Below, piece after piece: positions 10,216-23,174 of a DNA stretch of 54,966 nt. Within the stretch, counting starts at the first letter, position 1, and the number at the start of each line of letters is the position of its first letter. The notes beneath the pieces were generated by a model. The model saw nothing but the letters and a program-made list of their open reading frames with translations, searched no databases and was not told the origin of the DNA. Source of the stretch: Echinostoma caproni (lineage: Eukaryota > Platyhelminthes > Trematoda > Plagiorchiida > Echinostomatidae); NCBI GenBank assembly GCA_900618425.1, contig UZAN01040208.1, positions 22,673-77,638 on the forward strand. The letters run 5' to 3'. The position numbers and the translations under genes are program-made.

Positions 10216-13200
10216 TGATAGCCTGTCATTCGGCGATCGATAATTTTCTCTGTTTACCCATTCCCACTTAACTGTTGCAAGTTCATCTTCCAGTGTGCCG
10301 GAGGAACTAATTCACGATTAGCAATAAATCGAATTAGGCTTCCTTTAAGCTGCATAGATACAAAGCTACATATTATATTATTATATGTATATTATTATAT
10401 TAATTTGTATACTGTCTTATTCAATTTTCAGTTCACTTTAGTAACTCATTCTGCCGTACTCCCTTAAGAGTTCAACAGTGGTATATACAGCGGCGGCACA
10501 TCCGAGTTTTGAACCCCAAACCCCTCGTGTGAAAGATGTGCGTGGTCAAGATACTAATAAGTTGGTATGGGTTGTACGAAATAGGTTTGTTCCAACCTTA
10601 TCTATATCAGGTATCAAAATCACCCGCACCGACAATCAACAGGCAAATGAGAGATCTAACACAGTGATAACACAAGTGTTTTATAATATTTTCGTATGTT
10701 ACGTAACAGTTCGAGGCACAAAAATTGGACGGATCACGGCAGTCTGACTACAGCTATATGCCCTGGGATAGTGCTTCGAAGTTCCACACTTTTTAATCAA
10801 GTTAGAAACTTACTCGACCTTTGGTTAAGTTTCAGTACACTCCCTTTAATATAACTCCTAACAAAAGTTTCAAATCTGTTTTTTTTTCAGGATCATGTTG
10901 CTTCATCTAAACAACTAAACACCGTGGTGAAAATGATGATTTTATAGTCATTGAAAACGTAAAACTAATGCAGCGTTTACGTTGCTCATAACAACGGACA
11001 GCACAAACACGAAAGTCTTGGCAGTTAATCATCAAGATAGGGCTGACGTAAAAAATCATTCAAACCCCCTTTATCATAGATCCGGTTTATCAAAGTGAAT
11101 GACTGGAGTCTCGGTATACGTGATCTATGAGAACATCGTGAAAGCTCTGCCACGTGTTAGCCCTATCATGGTGACCTACTCCAACCCCTGATTTCGTTCT
11201 TCGTGTTGTTTCTTGTTATCAGCAATTTTGCCTTGTAAGTACTACAAAACTACCTTTAGGAACATTGAACATGCGTATCGTATGGAGTTATGGAGGTTTG
11301 AACTTGAGCCAACTCTATTAGCCATAACTTGATCATTAGATTAAACTCACGAGTCCGGATCTATATCAGGGCTATACATTTCAGTGCGCAATTATTCATC
11401 TCTGTCATGGAATCACATCAAAATATATTCACTGCGTGATAAACTGATTCATTGAATAGGTATTTATGATCTATTGGGCACGGAGCCCATGTATTGTGAG
11501 AATTAATAGTTGTGAACTGCCCACGGGAGCGAAAGTCAATTTGGCCAACCTTGAAGGTAAAATAACAACACATTTATCCATCAAACAATGAAAAGAAGCT
11601 TTGCAATGATAGTGTCGATTGATGTCCTGTCAATAAAATGTGGTTATTTGGTTTTTCAGGGAAGAATGCATTTCGATTTATATATAAAACATCCAGTCAC
11701 AAATTGTAATACGATCATGTTGAAATACTAACGATAGTAGAGACGATTAGGTGTCTTAATTCTGAGCAGTGGTCACATGAACTGTAGGGGTGTGTGGTCA
11801 AACTTGCTTGATCGAATGATTGGACATGTCACTCGTGATCACTTTGGTGATCGGGGTCACTGATTAGTACACTATATCACCAATTGCATACATCCCTCCT
11901 CGCCTTATAATCTCAATCAACTGATTGGTCTACAAACCGATCGGCTGAAAAATCTAAACGACTGACTTACTGACTGTTCCATATTAATTCCAGTTTTATG
12001 CTAAACGAATAAGTTTTACTGATTCGAAAGGGATTAAATGAAAGCATGTGTTCACCAACACTATATGCTTTGATTTGAATCACAGGCCTTTTGATACTTT
12101 GAAAACCTGCTCTACGTAGAATAACCTCACGCTCCAGGAAGTAAAGAGTCTGTCACCCTTTGGTAGACCTGGTCCGGGGACTAACTCACTTGCGACCGTA
12201 ATTGTTTCTTCCAATAATTCGCGGGAGAGATGTAATATCTACAGGGTGAAATGGTGAGAGGAGGAGGCCGCACAGCATCTGTTTCGTGTATTTCATCAAG
12301 AAACCTGATCACTAAGACAGACCTTGGGATAAGAGACATTAGGCTTTCTTTGAAGTTCCTTATTGTGGACCACTCCTACAAGTGGGTAGTTCATCCCAGA
12401 CAGGAACCACTCAGTTTGCAAACAAGTGGAGTACAAATAAATAAATGGAGCACAAAATTATGTGAGGAAAATGTAATGTGGAGCCAATCTTCGAAGCACT
12501 GGACCCGGATGGCTAAATCTACTTTGATCAAGTTCTGGTGGCCTTTTTTGAAAACGACAAGTACACCATCCTCTGCGTGTACCTCCTCCCTTTTCAAAAT
12601 ATCGAACCGCGACGAAACAGTGAGGACCGAAGAGTGAAGAGGGAACAATCCCTAAGATTGCCCCAACCACTGATTCTGATGTGTGCTTATGCAACATCAT
12701 TTTCTGAACTTCATCGATCATGTATTGATTTTCTGTCACTGCGCCGAGATGCTTCCCTAACGGGTTAGAAGATGTCTGCGGGATTCTCGATGTTTAATTT
12801 TATTAAATACATAATGATGCATTTCCATCGCATCTGAATGCACTTACCTCGTAGGGCATTGACGATCTGTCAAAGAGTGAAACCCACACCGAGAACCATC
12901 AGGAGTGCCTGGTGCCTCTGATCAATCAAATGGGCTAATCCAAGCTTGATACTCAAAATTCTGTCTTATCACTTTGGGATAAGTGTAGAGCAGAGATAAG
13001 CGCTCCAAGTGACATGGCGACGACGGCGGTCAGAGACTAACAGTGGAAACCACCGCAAAAAACAACCAAAGTGAAACTTTGATAGGTAACAGCAAGTAGA
13101 TCTCTGGTCAAAAGTGAACGAGGCGTACCTAGAACAAACGCGCGTGTATCAGACACGTGCTGCGTGACTCGCTATCAGACCAGTTCGTGAGAGTTCAAAA

Positions 13201-14999
13201 TCTGGTCAGATGGAAGGTCGAAGGCAGATAGAACAAGCAAACACATTCACAACATAAAAATGCATGGGAATTTCAACAAGTAAGCGCAAACTACTTCTTG
13301 CCAATTGTATGCCAAAGCTGATACAGAAAGCTGCCCCAGAGAAGTGCAATGTTGCGTGCTCCAGGCCTTCGGCATGAACAACACGTTTCGTTTTAATTTT
13401 AACTATTGTAAATTGAAAGTGTACTGTACTGTTACCGTCCTTTTAAGATGCACTCATTTCTGTTAACCCTGAGTTCTCCAGGGGAGGCAGGCAGTATGAC
13501 CTTCACAAAATTCCGTCAATCATTAACTTCGTAGCTCACTTGAGTCTAACACAAGCCTCGATGGTATATTTGTTCTTCCCCGGGTAATTCAAACAATAAA
13601 CTATGGGATCATAAGCATAAACGCAGATTGTCAGCCAGATCGTAAATCAACCATAAATTAGCCTCGATCTCGTCATTTCTAGTATGACAGAAGGATCCAC
13701 ACATACACAGATTCCAATTTCATTAACGATTGTCATTTTCACATTGACAATTAGTAATAGTCATATCAACAAGCCCACGTCTGACTGGATCGGTCAAACT
13801 ATGGCACTTTTGACTGTACTACGATTTCTTTCTACTGAACTACTTTATTTGTGTGAAAGACAGACAACAATAATGAATCGAGAAAAAATACAAGTTGCTA
13901 CAACTCATGGTCGCCCGTGCTGTCGTAGTGTGAAGCATAACATTCCATGCTGCTTTGCCTAGAGAAATACACTGCTAATCTGGACTGCGAGGAAATTAAT
14001 ATGCGGAGAATTATTTTTCTTGGGAATATTTCAGATCAGATCTGATAATATATGATGGGTCTACAACATTGGCTGATAAAATTGGTTGATAAAATACTCA
14101 CATTGTGAGACTGTGATCGATGGCATGTTAATCAAGTATAAGATTTTGCAGTACGGAAATTGTGATCCTATTTTTTCAAAGTTTCTTTCCGACTTGGCAG
14201 AGGAGTCAAGTACCGAGTTTCAATCAAGGGGAAGGTAGGGGGTAGATACTAACGATCTACAGTAACTAAACTGAGTTAACAGTGGCACTTGGAAATTTGA
14301 TTGACGGAAATGTGGTCCATTGTCGACAGAGAATTGAAAGTTAATCTGTGGATAACCATGTCTGTGAGTGATAATTTTACCTGTTTCCTGGAATATGCTA
14401 GCAGCATGGATGTGGAGATGAAATTTGCGAGTCCTATTCGATGTGGTATCTGAATTCGTAATAAATTCTTTCCTGTACTAGAAAATAATCAGTGTGCACT
14501 CGTGAACGGCCGGTACCAATATGGAAATGATAGGTCATTAGTAGAAAGACTGTTTAGGTCAGAAAACAATTGAGTCATCGAAAAGAAACGTGTGCCAATA
14601 GAGAGATGATGTTATTCAGACCAGACGGAGGCTTGAATTTTGCGTTTAGGAAGGGGCTGAACCCCTCGTCTGTGTGACGTATGCTTGTGGTCACCTCACC
14701 AATCAAATCTCTCCGAAGACAGAGGAACAGTTATGGGTACAATCCGAAAGTGAAACAAGAATAACCAAATAATCTGTTCAGCTAATTTCTAATTTTTCTG
14801 ATTGTGAGTGCGGCTTATTTCCAGGAGAGAATACTGCAGACGACGAAAGAGTTATCAGGACATTGGCTGTATCCCCATCGCAGCTGTTGGTTGAGTGTCC
14901 GGGAAAACGTCATAGAAACTAGTGCCTCAATGAAAGTTTGAGTTGGTTTTGGTGTTGAACGAACTAATTAAAATCAATGACTATGGATTAACATTTAAC
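10216..14999. other. Unassigned intergenic DNA with a possible integrase scrap
   Basis: AT repeats lie at about 10370-10405. Open frames at 10478-10747 (+), 12251-12637 (+), 12458-12739 (-) and 13684-13962 (+) have no recognisable domain. On the minus strand at about 14290-14370 the reading HGYPQINFQFSVDNGPHF resembles the second-aspartate block of a Gypsy/BEL integrase, but nothing before or after confirms it. Confidence 0.4.
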
Positions 15000-16090
15000 A
15001 ATATATATATGTTTGGTTTGAGCTTCAGTTTTTACAACCACTAATCATGTAATTTCGTGCAAAAATAGGTTTTTGTCTTTTGACTGTCCATTTTGATGAA
15101 AGAGTGAAAAGATATTGAAATGTTCAGAGCAGTGCCAAAGAGATGATAAAGAATACACAGACTTGGGTTGCAAGTATATTGAGTAGATGAACGAAGGTTG
15201 CTGTTTGCGGCACTCAGCCATTTCACATAATGTCTCTAACCACTGGTTAAGATATTCCCCGGGGTTCCCATCCAGGAAAGCTAAAATGGTCTATCAGTAA
15301 GTCTNGGTCATGGTTTTCATACCTTCGTGTTAGGTCTGAGCCTGAGCACACACGATCTTCCATCCGCTGCCTGCTTCGGCAAACATTGCGCACTACTTCA
15401 ACGTATTCGGTAACATTCGCAGCACATAGAGATCGACCACTTGATTCAGTGGGCGACCGCTGTTATCTGAAACTCTGCGTCTAAACTCAACATTGCATGT
15501 TCGGGTTTCCCACCTGACTCGTGCAATGCTGCATAGACAGCGGTGGCCAAACATAGACAATCTATTGTCATCCCTTTCCCGTAATTGTCAAGTCTCTGCA
15601 CCGTAGAGCAGGACCGGTCTAATTGCTGCGGCGTTGACTCGTTCCTTGACAAACAGCCGTATTTGGCGATTGCATCACAGATGTCTCAAGTTAACAAATG
15701 CCAACTGAGCCTTCTATATGTGAGCTGACACTTCATCCGCCAGGTGTGATGTAGCTGCCCAGATAAGAAAATGTTTTTACTTCCTCTACTACTTTCTCAG
15801 TTCGAGTGGGGTTGGTTGGTGGGTCAATTCAACCTTGTTTCTTCGACTGTTAGTATAAAAAGATCGCACAAGTGAAATAAACCTCTCGTGCACACTCTTC
15901 AGGGAAAGACAGCGCCAGAGTTTGGGAGATAACCTGATGGGTAAACTACAGCACAAGGATAAATCTCCAAGTGATCTGGATATCACGTAAAACTCTGAGA
16001 AAATGGTCATGTGCATTTCGGAACTTAAGATTGATTTAAGGAACCGCTTTGGAAACCGTGTTTGCGAAGAAATTTCTTTTCGCATCAGGC
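15000..16090 (-). mobile_element. RTE-clade (SR2-like) LINE, degenerate, copy B with internal deletion
   Basis: Minus-strand reading begins with FLKSILSSEMHMTIF and LWRCLSLKSVHERFISLVRS (about 16030-15880), the block found in copy A near 3090. The following RT core present in copy A at about 2740-2990 is absent, so the copy has an internal deletion. From 15746 down to 15447 it is base-for-base identical to copy A 2644-2345, including AQLAFVNLRHL and FGHRCLCSIARVRW. The C-terminal part near 15290-15180 diverges again (LVRDIM, MAECRKQ). The identical tract is far more similar than its flanks. One ambiguous base is at 15305. Confidence 0.85.
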
Positions 16091-17494
16091 GTTGAAATTT
16101 ATTAGGTGATCACCACCTGATGCGACATACCGAGAAGAATTTATTTCTTGAACATAGTATTTTACATTTGCCAATGGCAATGTTTTACGAAATGCATTGA
16201 GGTAAACTGGCATGGTAGAACGCAGGAATGCGGATAAATATTCTATTGGACGTACTTATTCGGTGTGCCTTGAATTACTCACTTTTATTTACTTCACTCA
16301 TCATTGATCGTCTTGGAGTAACTCACAGGATGGACGTTTCCACACCCTAAAATGAATGTGGTGTATGTGAACATCCAGTCGGGTAAACGGTAGTGATTGC
16401 ACTGCACAGTTTGATCCGCATTATAACCACAGTACTGAAGTGTGTGCAGCTGGTAATATCGGTAATCGATAATTCATGTCATATCTAGGTAAGGCATTTG
16501 AAACTGCTTATTCGCGCACGATCTCACGCTGAGGAGCATCATAAATTAGCAGCAATGTAACAGCCAAATTAACACATGTCAACAAGCTATCCCACAATTG
16601 CTGTCATGCAATGAACATGGGTGTTCAGAAACACACTGTGCTGCAATAAACACGTTTAGAGATCCGATTGGGTTTCTTTTTTGTACTGCATAATACGTGT
16701 TCCCTCGAACCAATGAGAGCCCAATTCTGCAATCCGGATTAATAAGAGAATTGATAAGACTATTGACCGATTTGGCGAGCGGCGAAAGCCTGGGATAGTG
16801 GTAGAATGAGAGTGTCATTCGGTCAGTGAATCCGACTGAATGTGTATGTGAGTGGAATATTCGACTTATTGGGTCCATCGAAAAAGAAGACAAACTAGGG
16901 TTAGATACTTTGGGAATTCACACTGGCACTTAATCTAACATTTGGACCGGATAAATCGAATTACTTTTAGCATTGAGTTCTAAATAGGACGAAACAGTTG
17001 CTCACTGATCATCATTGCTGATCATTCCATATGAATGCTTTGCGAATGAAAGGTTTTCGAGTGTGTAGAAAACTTTGTTTGAAAAACGAAGAGGTTGCTT
17101 TGTCGTGATAAATCTGAATCATCTGATCCAAAGAAATGGGAAACCAGTAATTGATGATTCTTTCATATCATTCAGTCGGTAGAAAGAAAGGGAACTTGGT
17201 GAAAATGATGAAATCGAATAAGGAGTTGGGGAAGTAGTGTCAATCATGATCAAGTAGAACATGTTTAGTGACATAGGGTATAGTTGTGGCAATTGTTGAA
17301 TGAAAGCGTGAGAGATGACAAAGTTGAATTATTAGCTCAATTAAAAAAGCATTTAGCACAATTCATTATCGCATATAATGGGAATNAATAAAAGGGGAAT
17401 CCCTATAGTTCAAGAACATACTACAAAGGGGGGGGGGTAGAGGAACATTCACGTATCCTGCTTACTGGTTAGCAATAATAAATGTCGTTTTACA
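16091..17494. other. Unassigned intergenic DNA
   Basis: No coding region recognised; the frame at 16579-16893 (-) matches nothing known to me. It contains the hammerhead-like segment listed separately and a single ambiguous base at 17386. A run of nine or more G lies near 17430-17438. Confidence 0.4.
16971..16995 (+). ncRNA. Degraded hammerhead-ribozyme-like segment (stem II, loop and GAAAC)
   Basis: The stretch GAGTTCTAAATAGGACGAAAC (the last 20 bases being AGTTCTAAATAGGACGAAAC) is nearly the stem II/loop/GAAAC part of the fluke SINE (Sm-alpha type) hammerhead as I remember it. GTTC can pair with GGAC (one G-U wobble) around loop TAAATA. The conserved CTGATGA box that should precede it reads GCATTGA, so only its last three bases fit. 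No matching 5' strand of stem III with a GTH cleavage site was found. If real it is a fossil, not an active ribozyme. Confidence 0.35.
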
Positions 17495-17600
17495 TCCTTT
17501 TTCTATTTATTGAATGTACAAATGTACAGTCAACTTTCAGGAAGGGGGCTGCGGCCATACTGAGGCTGCCTGGGGAAAATACAGATATAGGGATAGTTAA
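17495..17600 (-). mobile_element. tRNA-headed SINE, 3' end only, copy 3
   Basis: On the minus strand: CCAGGCAGCCTCAGTATGGC, CCCCCTTCCTGAAAGTTGAC, then TACATTCAATAAATAGAAAA. This matches the GGCAGCC...CCCCTTCCTGAAAATTG...CAATAA body of the other copies. The tRNA-like head is absent, so it is 5'-truncated or decayed. Confidence 0.68.
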
Positions 17601-20600
17601 AGGTTGCTAGTCGAAGGAAAGGCATAAAGTGAGGGGTGCTTTTGCGCAACTGGGAAGTTTGGGGTAACAAAGAAAAGTAAAGCAAAAAAGTATCACGTCT
17701 AAAGACCAAAATCTCATTGCCGGATATCTGTGTACGGGATGGTCGTACAAACGTTATAGGAAGGAAGGGGAACTACCGAGGCAAGCTTCAAAAAAAAAAC
17801 AAAGACGCAACGGAGCAGAAAGAGTGGTTGGCTGGTGACTGAAGAATGGAAGTTGCAGAAGGAGCATCCATCAGTTAGGTTGGCTTTCATTGAACATGAT
17901 CAAGTAGGGAAAGAGAGGAACACAAGCCCCACTCCCGCACGTCATTGTAATAGTCAAATGCACGAAGGATTTGAGCTTGGTACAGTAAATGAGCTGGGGT
18001 AAAGAAGTGTCTGGTGTGGAATAGAAAACAGCAGCAGCACGAGAAGCTAAGATTTAAAGAGGAAACAGCTTAGGGAAGTTTTCGGCAATCTAATAAAAGA
18101 TACAGAGTAGGTGGAACACAGTTGGGTGGGACCAAAGGATGTGAGGAAAAAATGAATGGTGTTTCAGAAAATCCGAAAGAGGGTGTGTTTTGGAAGCACT
18201 GAAGGCAAAATGGCCGTCATTCCCCCCGCACAAGATGTGTTCAAGATTCTAGTCTGGTGACACATTGACTGCGTAACGATTTTGATTGTTGTTGGTTTTA
18301 GTATGGCAAATGGCGTGGTTATAGAGAGAGAGCAATGGAGAATGGTATCATTGGTAAAAGAATGGAATGAGTTGAGATTATTGAAAGATAAACGAAAGAG
18401 AGTGGACTGCAGTGCTAACCTGGGGAACGCTAGGATTCACAGGGTACGGCTGAGACAGAACCGCTCAAATTTCTTTCGAAGATGGTTTGTCTGCGGAAAA
18501 CGCCTGATGTTCACAATACGAGAGCCAGAGGGAATCCGGTTGTCCTTCGTGCAAAACTCCGTCGCAGAGTTTCGAGAGATCAAATGCAACCAAATGTCTT
18601 TCTCTGTGGTTATTGAGTGCAGCTGACAACACAAGACTCTGCAGGTCACCGATAGAACGACCCTGTCCGAAGCCATTCTAAAGGTTACTCAGTAGTCCTT
18701 CAGGTTCGTGGAACCCATGCAGTTGGTCGGAGATGACGGATTCGAATACTTGCTAAAGGACGGATGTAAGGGAATTCGGTCAGTGATTGTTGGGATTAGA
18801 AGGGCCACCACGGTTTTGGGAATGGGAAAACCACGGTGTGTTTCGAATGAGTTGGAAAAGTTGAAATTCGGAGGGAAAGAGAGAAAAGATGACGTAAAAA
18901 CAGTATCCAACTCGGTAGCACATTTTTAGGTCAATAGATGGAATACTACCCGTACAGGATTTTACCAGTGCTAACGGGAACTAGGAAAAGGTTACCAGGG
19001 AAATGAAAAAGGAAGGACTGAAGTGAGAATTAGATTGGCCCGGTGGCCAGCTCGATCAGGGAGGCGAATAGGGAGGTCAACTAGTTGGCTCAGGTTGTTG
19101 ACCAAGGCAAAATGTTCGACTTCGAGCCCCAAAGAGGCATCAACCAAAGAATGTATCAGTTATTCCTGATGATGAACGCTAACATCTTCCAAGATGACAA
19201 CATGGTAGTTGGGGTCTATTGCAAACAAGTGTCCAATGTTAGAAGATAAAATTCCGATACGGAGAACTCTGCAATGTTTGGGGACAAAAAGGTAATGATT
19301 GAAAGAAAATTGAGGCTTCAGCCAAATCGACTGAAATTCACGATTAGAAAAGTTCAAAGTTGGTATTTTGGAGGCGGCGAATGATTGGTGGATAAATATG
19401 CGGACAACAGCTTTGGGATGAGGGGAGGACTGGAAAGTGCTTGAAGGTTTGGGTGCTTGAAGGTGGGTTCTGTCTGACGAGGGGGGAGGAAGTTATGTTT
19501 CGGTTAAAAATTGGTCGAGAGTATAAAAAGAATGGAGAAATTAGTGTACAGAATTCATGTTGCGGTTCGGTTCACGAATGTTGGTTAGGTTGATGAGTTC
19601 ATGCTTTGCTTTGCGACTGAGCAGAGGGAGAGCGAGAACGTGAGTGAATCTGTATTGCCATATTCATATTATGGGAAAGAAACCAACAAACATGATCCTG
19701 AGAATTGGAGTGGCCGACCACATACGGTTTCAGTAGATCAGTTGTGCTAGTGAACCGGGTGATGGCAAAGCCATCTTGATCAACAAAATCGAATACTCCA
19801 TGGCAGATTTTACAGGTTGTATGAGTTTGCCTAGGTAACTTCGACAATTAGATCATTTTTTAATCATATAATTAGCAGTACGCGAGTGAGTAAGACCACT
19901 TCACTTGGATTGTACAACCAGTTTTACGGTGATTTAATTACTTTTTAAGAAGGAGGTCAATTTTATCCCGAGTTTGTGGCCTCAATGGGGACTATTGATA
20001 CTCGACTTCATTGGCTGATTAATAAAATATTTAGTTTATACGTGTCACGTCTCTTTTATTTCGGGGAACAAAATACATGTATTAGTAATTGAGTTTTCAT
20101 TGGTGTTTTATAAAATATAGGCAGTTTGTGGGTACGGGGTGGCACTGCGAGCCACATGGTCCAACTGATGCACTGATTACGCTCCAGACACTTCATAGGC
20201 AAGGAAATCGGAAAATTTAAATCAAGCGTATGACGGAGCTGACGGAGGAGAAAACAGTTATACGACCACGATCAAATGCTCGAAGTATGAAGATCAGAAT
20301 TGTATCAGGGATGAGATGAAAGGTATTCCGTTGAACATGATCTGAAAGGAGTGAGAAGGACAATGTTTTCCGCAAGCACTGCCATTCTGATTCAAAGTGG
20401 AATCGTTTTTTTTATCTATGAGACGTCAGCGACTAAGGTGAAATGAAAAATCAATTACCAGTAAACATTCGGAGCTGTTACTGGAAGCTTGTATAGCGCT
20501 GACAAAATATGCGCCTAATTTGATTGGATGGATACTTTCTTGTTTTCATTAATCACATGGTTTTTATTTTATCTCCAAAATTACAGAGGAATCCAATGAA

Positions 20601-22137
20601 TGAACATGGTCAGAGATGTACAGATTTGCTTGAAGTGAAACAATACTACAGATAGCCGATTGCACCAATCTCCGTGACGAGTTGTACAAATGGACTACAG
20701 GTTGAAGTAAAATACTTAAGACAGGGTGGTGACTGCTTCAGACTATATCTCCATCACATCTCAACTCCGGTAGATCTGTTTGGATACTATATTATCCGTG
20801 ACCGGCTGCACATGTTTAGACGATTGGAGATCTGATCTTCTCGAAGTTTTCCTGCCACCCCCCCCCCCAAATAAAAGACACAGCTCGAACGTTTCTGCAA
20901 TTCTTAAAATATCGTTATGAAGACGAATCAAATGCAACAAAACGGCCACCTCGTACGTGCTGAAATTAATTTCACGAAAAGTATCGATTCTGAATTTCTC
21001 AAATTCAGTAAGCCTCTTCCAATAGACCACTGATGACAATGACTTGACTGGCCCGCGAAAACGTCAACCGACCTAACTCAAGGGCATAGCAGGTAAATCG
21101 AGCACCTGATCACTGACAGCACAGTGTTAAACGATCATATCTTACATCGGTCTGTCGATTACTCACTCATCATTTTAGTCAGCTGCTATGAGAAGGTGAA
21201 GATGCGAGAGGGTTAGTGAACTCGGTTCAGAACCGATTTGTGCATGTGGAGTCAAACGGGAGCAATACTTTAAAGCGGGGAATTCACTAAAGGAGTTAGT
21301 GGACAGAATAAAACAGTAGAAACAGAACAGCAATAATTTGTAAAAAAGCAATGCATGAAAAAAATGTATGCATGAGTGATGAGTTGGGGAACTCCTATAT
21401 TGGAAAAGTAGATAGTAAAATTCGATAATATTTTTATAAATTAGGTTTGCGTTTGCGTGTTTTGGCAGGATGGGAAAGGGATACCAGTAGGAGGACAGCC
21501 AAATGTGTATGTGTAGGGATAGCTCAAACGAGTATCGCTGTGGGTCATTGAATATGTGATAGTAAGATCCTGTGTTCCCCATTCCGTAGTTTTCAGAGGG
21601 ATTTCATTGACGGTTCGGCAGTGACTAACCCAGATTATATCACCAAAAGAGATTTGAAGGTTAGAGTTTCTAGTATTTCTTGAAATGCCTTTATTTGTAT
21701 TGATATACGGATTTAGCCAGAGTAGTTTTGTTAATCTGCGATTGAAAACGATAGCTAGTTATTCTCTGTTTTCCTTGATCCTATGTTCCAGTACCAATAA
21801 GGGGGCAGACTGTAACTCCATAAAGACATTTCAATGGTCTTGTCACATTTCACTTAACTCCTTGGGTTGCTGTTCAGCTTCCCCTGTCAAATTTCAGTAG
21901 CCATATATATATCCATTGCCAATTTCTGTGCAAACCACCAACATTGTTCTCATTAATCTGTTCTGGGTTAGGGTGGAGTGGACATATGTGCTCAGCTTTC
22001 GGCTCAAACCTGAGCACATAGCACATCATGAGGTCAGCTGGTGCTCGAATGCTGTCACCATTACTGCTGCAGAGCTTCAACTGGTCTGTGCTTTTCAGAT
22101 ACACGATGGTTACCTGTTCAGCTGTCTATAGTCGTAG
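17601..22137. other. Unassigned intergenic DNA upstream of the host gene
   Basis: Purine-rich on the + strand around 17.6-19.5 kb. Open frames at 18282-18626 (+), 18689-18910 (-), 19599-19847 (-), 20761-21039 (-) and 21175-21582 (-) show no domain that I recognise. The last is an AT-rich, aromatic-rich frame and looks like chance. No exon with a good splice-site pair was found. Confidence 0.35.
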
Positions 22138-22665
22138 TGCTGAAGAAGGCAGAAGAGCATACACTAAAGTGTACCGCAGCTTTCACCGTACCTGGTATAG
22201 TGTGTGATCGATAGACAGACATACAGGACTGATCGACGCGGATTGTGATACGTTCAGAAGCAATAGGTCACGCGGTTTATGGTGAGTGTTGCCTAATTTG
22301 TAGATGCGTGCGTGTGTAGGGTGGCGTGGTTTTTAAGTGTCTTTGTGTGTCTGTGTGTGTAGTTCACCTTCACACACATTAAACGACTGCCGAAAAGGTT
22401 GTCACTATTACAACTGTGTGCATGTGTGTGTGTGTGTGTGTGTGCACATTCGCCCGTCTGACCGACCGCCCATTTGCACGCACGCATGCACCCTCACACA
22501 AACAGCACACAAATAAATGCTGTCAGTGTGATTGTCATCGGTAAAATTGTGTGCACAACCACGCCGTTTGAGTGTCTGGTGTGAATTGTCTACTCAACGA
22601 CCCGCAGCTGTTGATCCGCGCATTTGCCACAGACTTTGCCCGACTGAGCAAACAAATTCGGGATT
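22138..22665 (+). promoter_or_regulatory. Presumed promoter and 5' untranslated region of the EF-hand gene
   Basis: Direct upstream region of the first coding exon. It is rich in GT and CA dinucleotides, with a pure (TG)n run at about 22423-22444. I see no clear TATA box or other core element. An in-frame TGA at 22645-22647, seven codons before the ATG, shows that 22666 is the first usable start of this exon. The start context has A at -3 and G at +4, which suits initiation. The transcription start is not visible. Confidence 0.35.
22423..22444. repeat. (TG)n microsatellite
   Basis: About eleven perfect TG units in the presumed 5' untranslated or promoter region, about 220 bases before the start codon. 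Confidence 0.95.
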
Positions 22666-23174
22666 ATGGCCTCTGAGGCGTTAACCGAATTGATGCGTAG
22701 CTATGACATCGACGGCAACGGATGCTTGGACAAAATAGAATGGGTGAAATTGTGTTCCCACGACACGATTAATTTATCCCCGGAACTGGCTAGTGCCCTG
22801 TTCGATGGTCTGGACACAGATGCTGATGGCTCGGTACGGATCAGTGATATTATGAAAGAGTTGGCCGCCTACGAGGCCGGTGATCCGGTGGCTACGACAC
22901 CGACCAGACGTTCGGTTTCATCCGGACCGAATTTTCAATATTCCCTTCCGTCTACGCCCAAGACTCCGAGGAAAATCTCACACCCGATGATGCCAGTGGT
23001 ACGAGAATCCCGGGGACAGAATCGTCGGTTGTGGGAACGCCGTGTGAAAAGTGGTTATGTTTCTCAGCCCCGAGTAGGTCTAGACTGGTCCGGGGATGGA
23101 TTCATGACGAAAACGGAAGTAGCCGAGAACGGGGATGAGGTGTTCTCGACCACACCAGTTGCTGTCAATCCGAG
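22666..23174 (+). CDS. Exon 1: two EF-hands and linker of CRACR2A/RASEF-like protein
   Basis: Encodes residues 1-169 plus two bases. Loop one, DIDGNGCLDKIE (residues 14-25), is a canonical 12-residue EF-hand loop with D1, D3, N5, G6, D9 and E12. Loop two, DTDADGSVRISD (50-61), has D in place of E at position 12, which is tolerated but usually weakens calcium binding or shifts it toward magnesium. Residues 70-125 are a Ser/Thr/Pro/Arg-rich linker with TP sites (TPTRR, STPKTPRK). A third loop-like DWSGDGFMTKTE lies at 140-151. The exon ends at the donor CCGAG|GTGCGT; reading on would add nine residues and stop at 23208, the other possible end if the intron is retained. Coding bias and clean motifs make this the most secure exon in the window. 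Confidence 0.88.

Noticed and set aside
12240..12320. Hammerhead-like CTTGATGA ... CGAAACAG on the minus strand near 12285
   Set aside because: The bases between the two boxes cannot form stem II, and the first box has a change at a core position.
21175..21582. 135-codon open frame (-) near the host gene
   Set aside because: AT-rich, dominated by F, Y, L, S and H without a pattern, no domain, no splice support. The TATATT/AAAAAT content explains the open frame.
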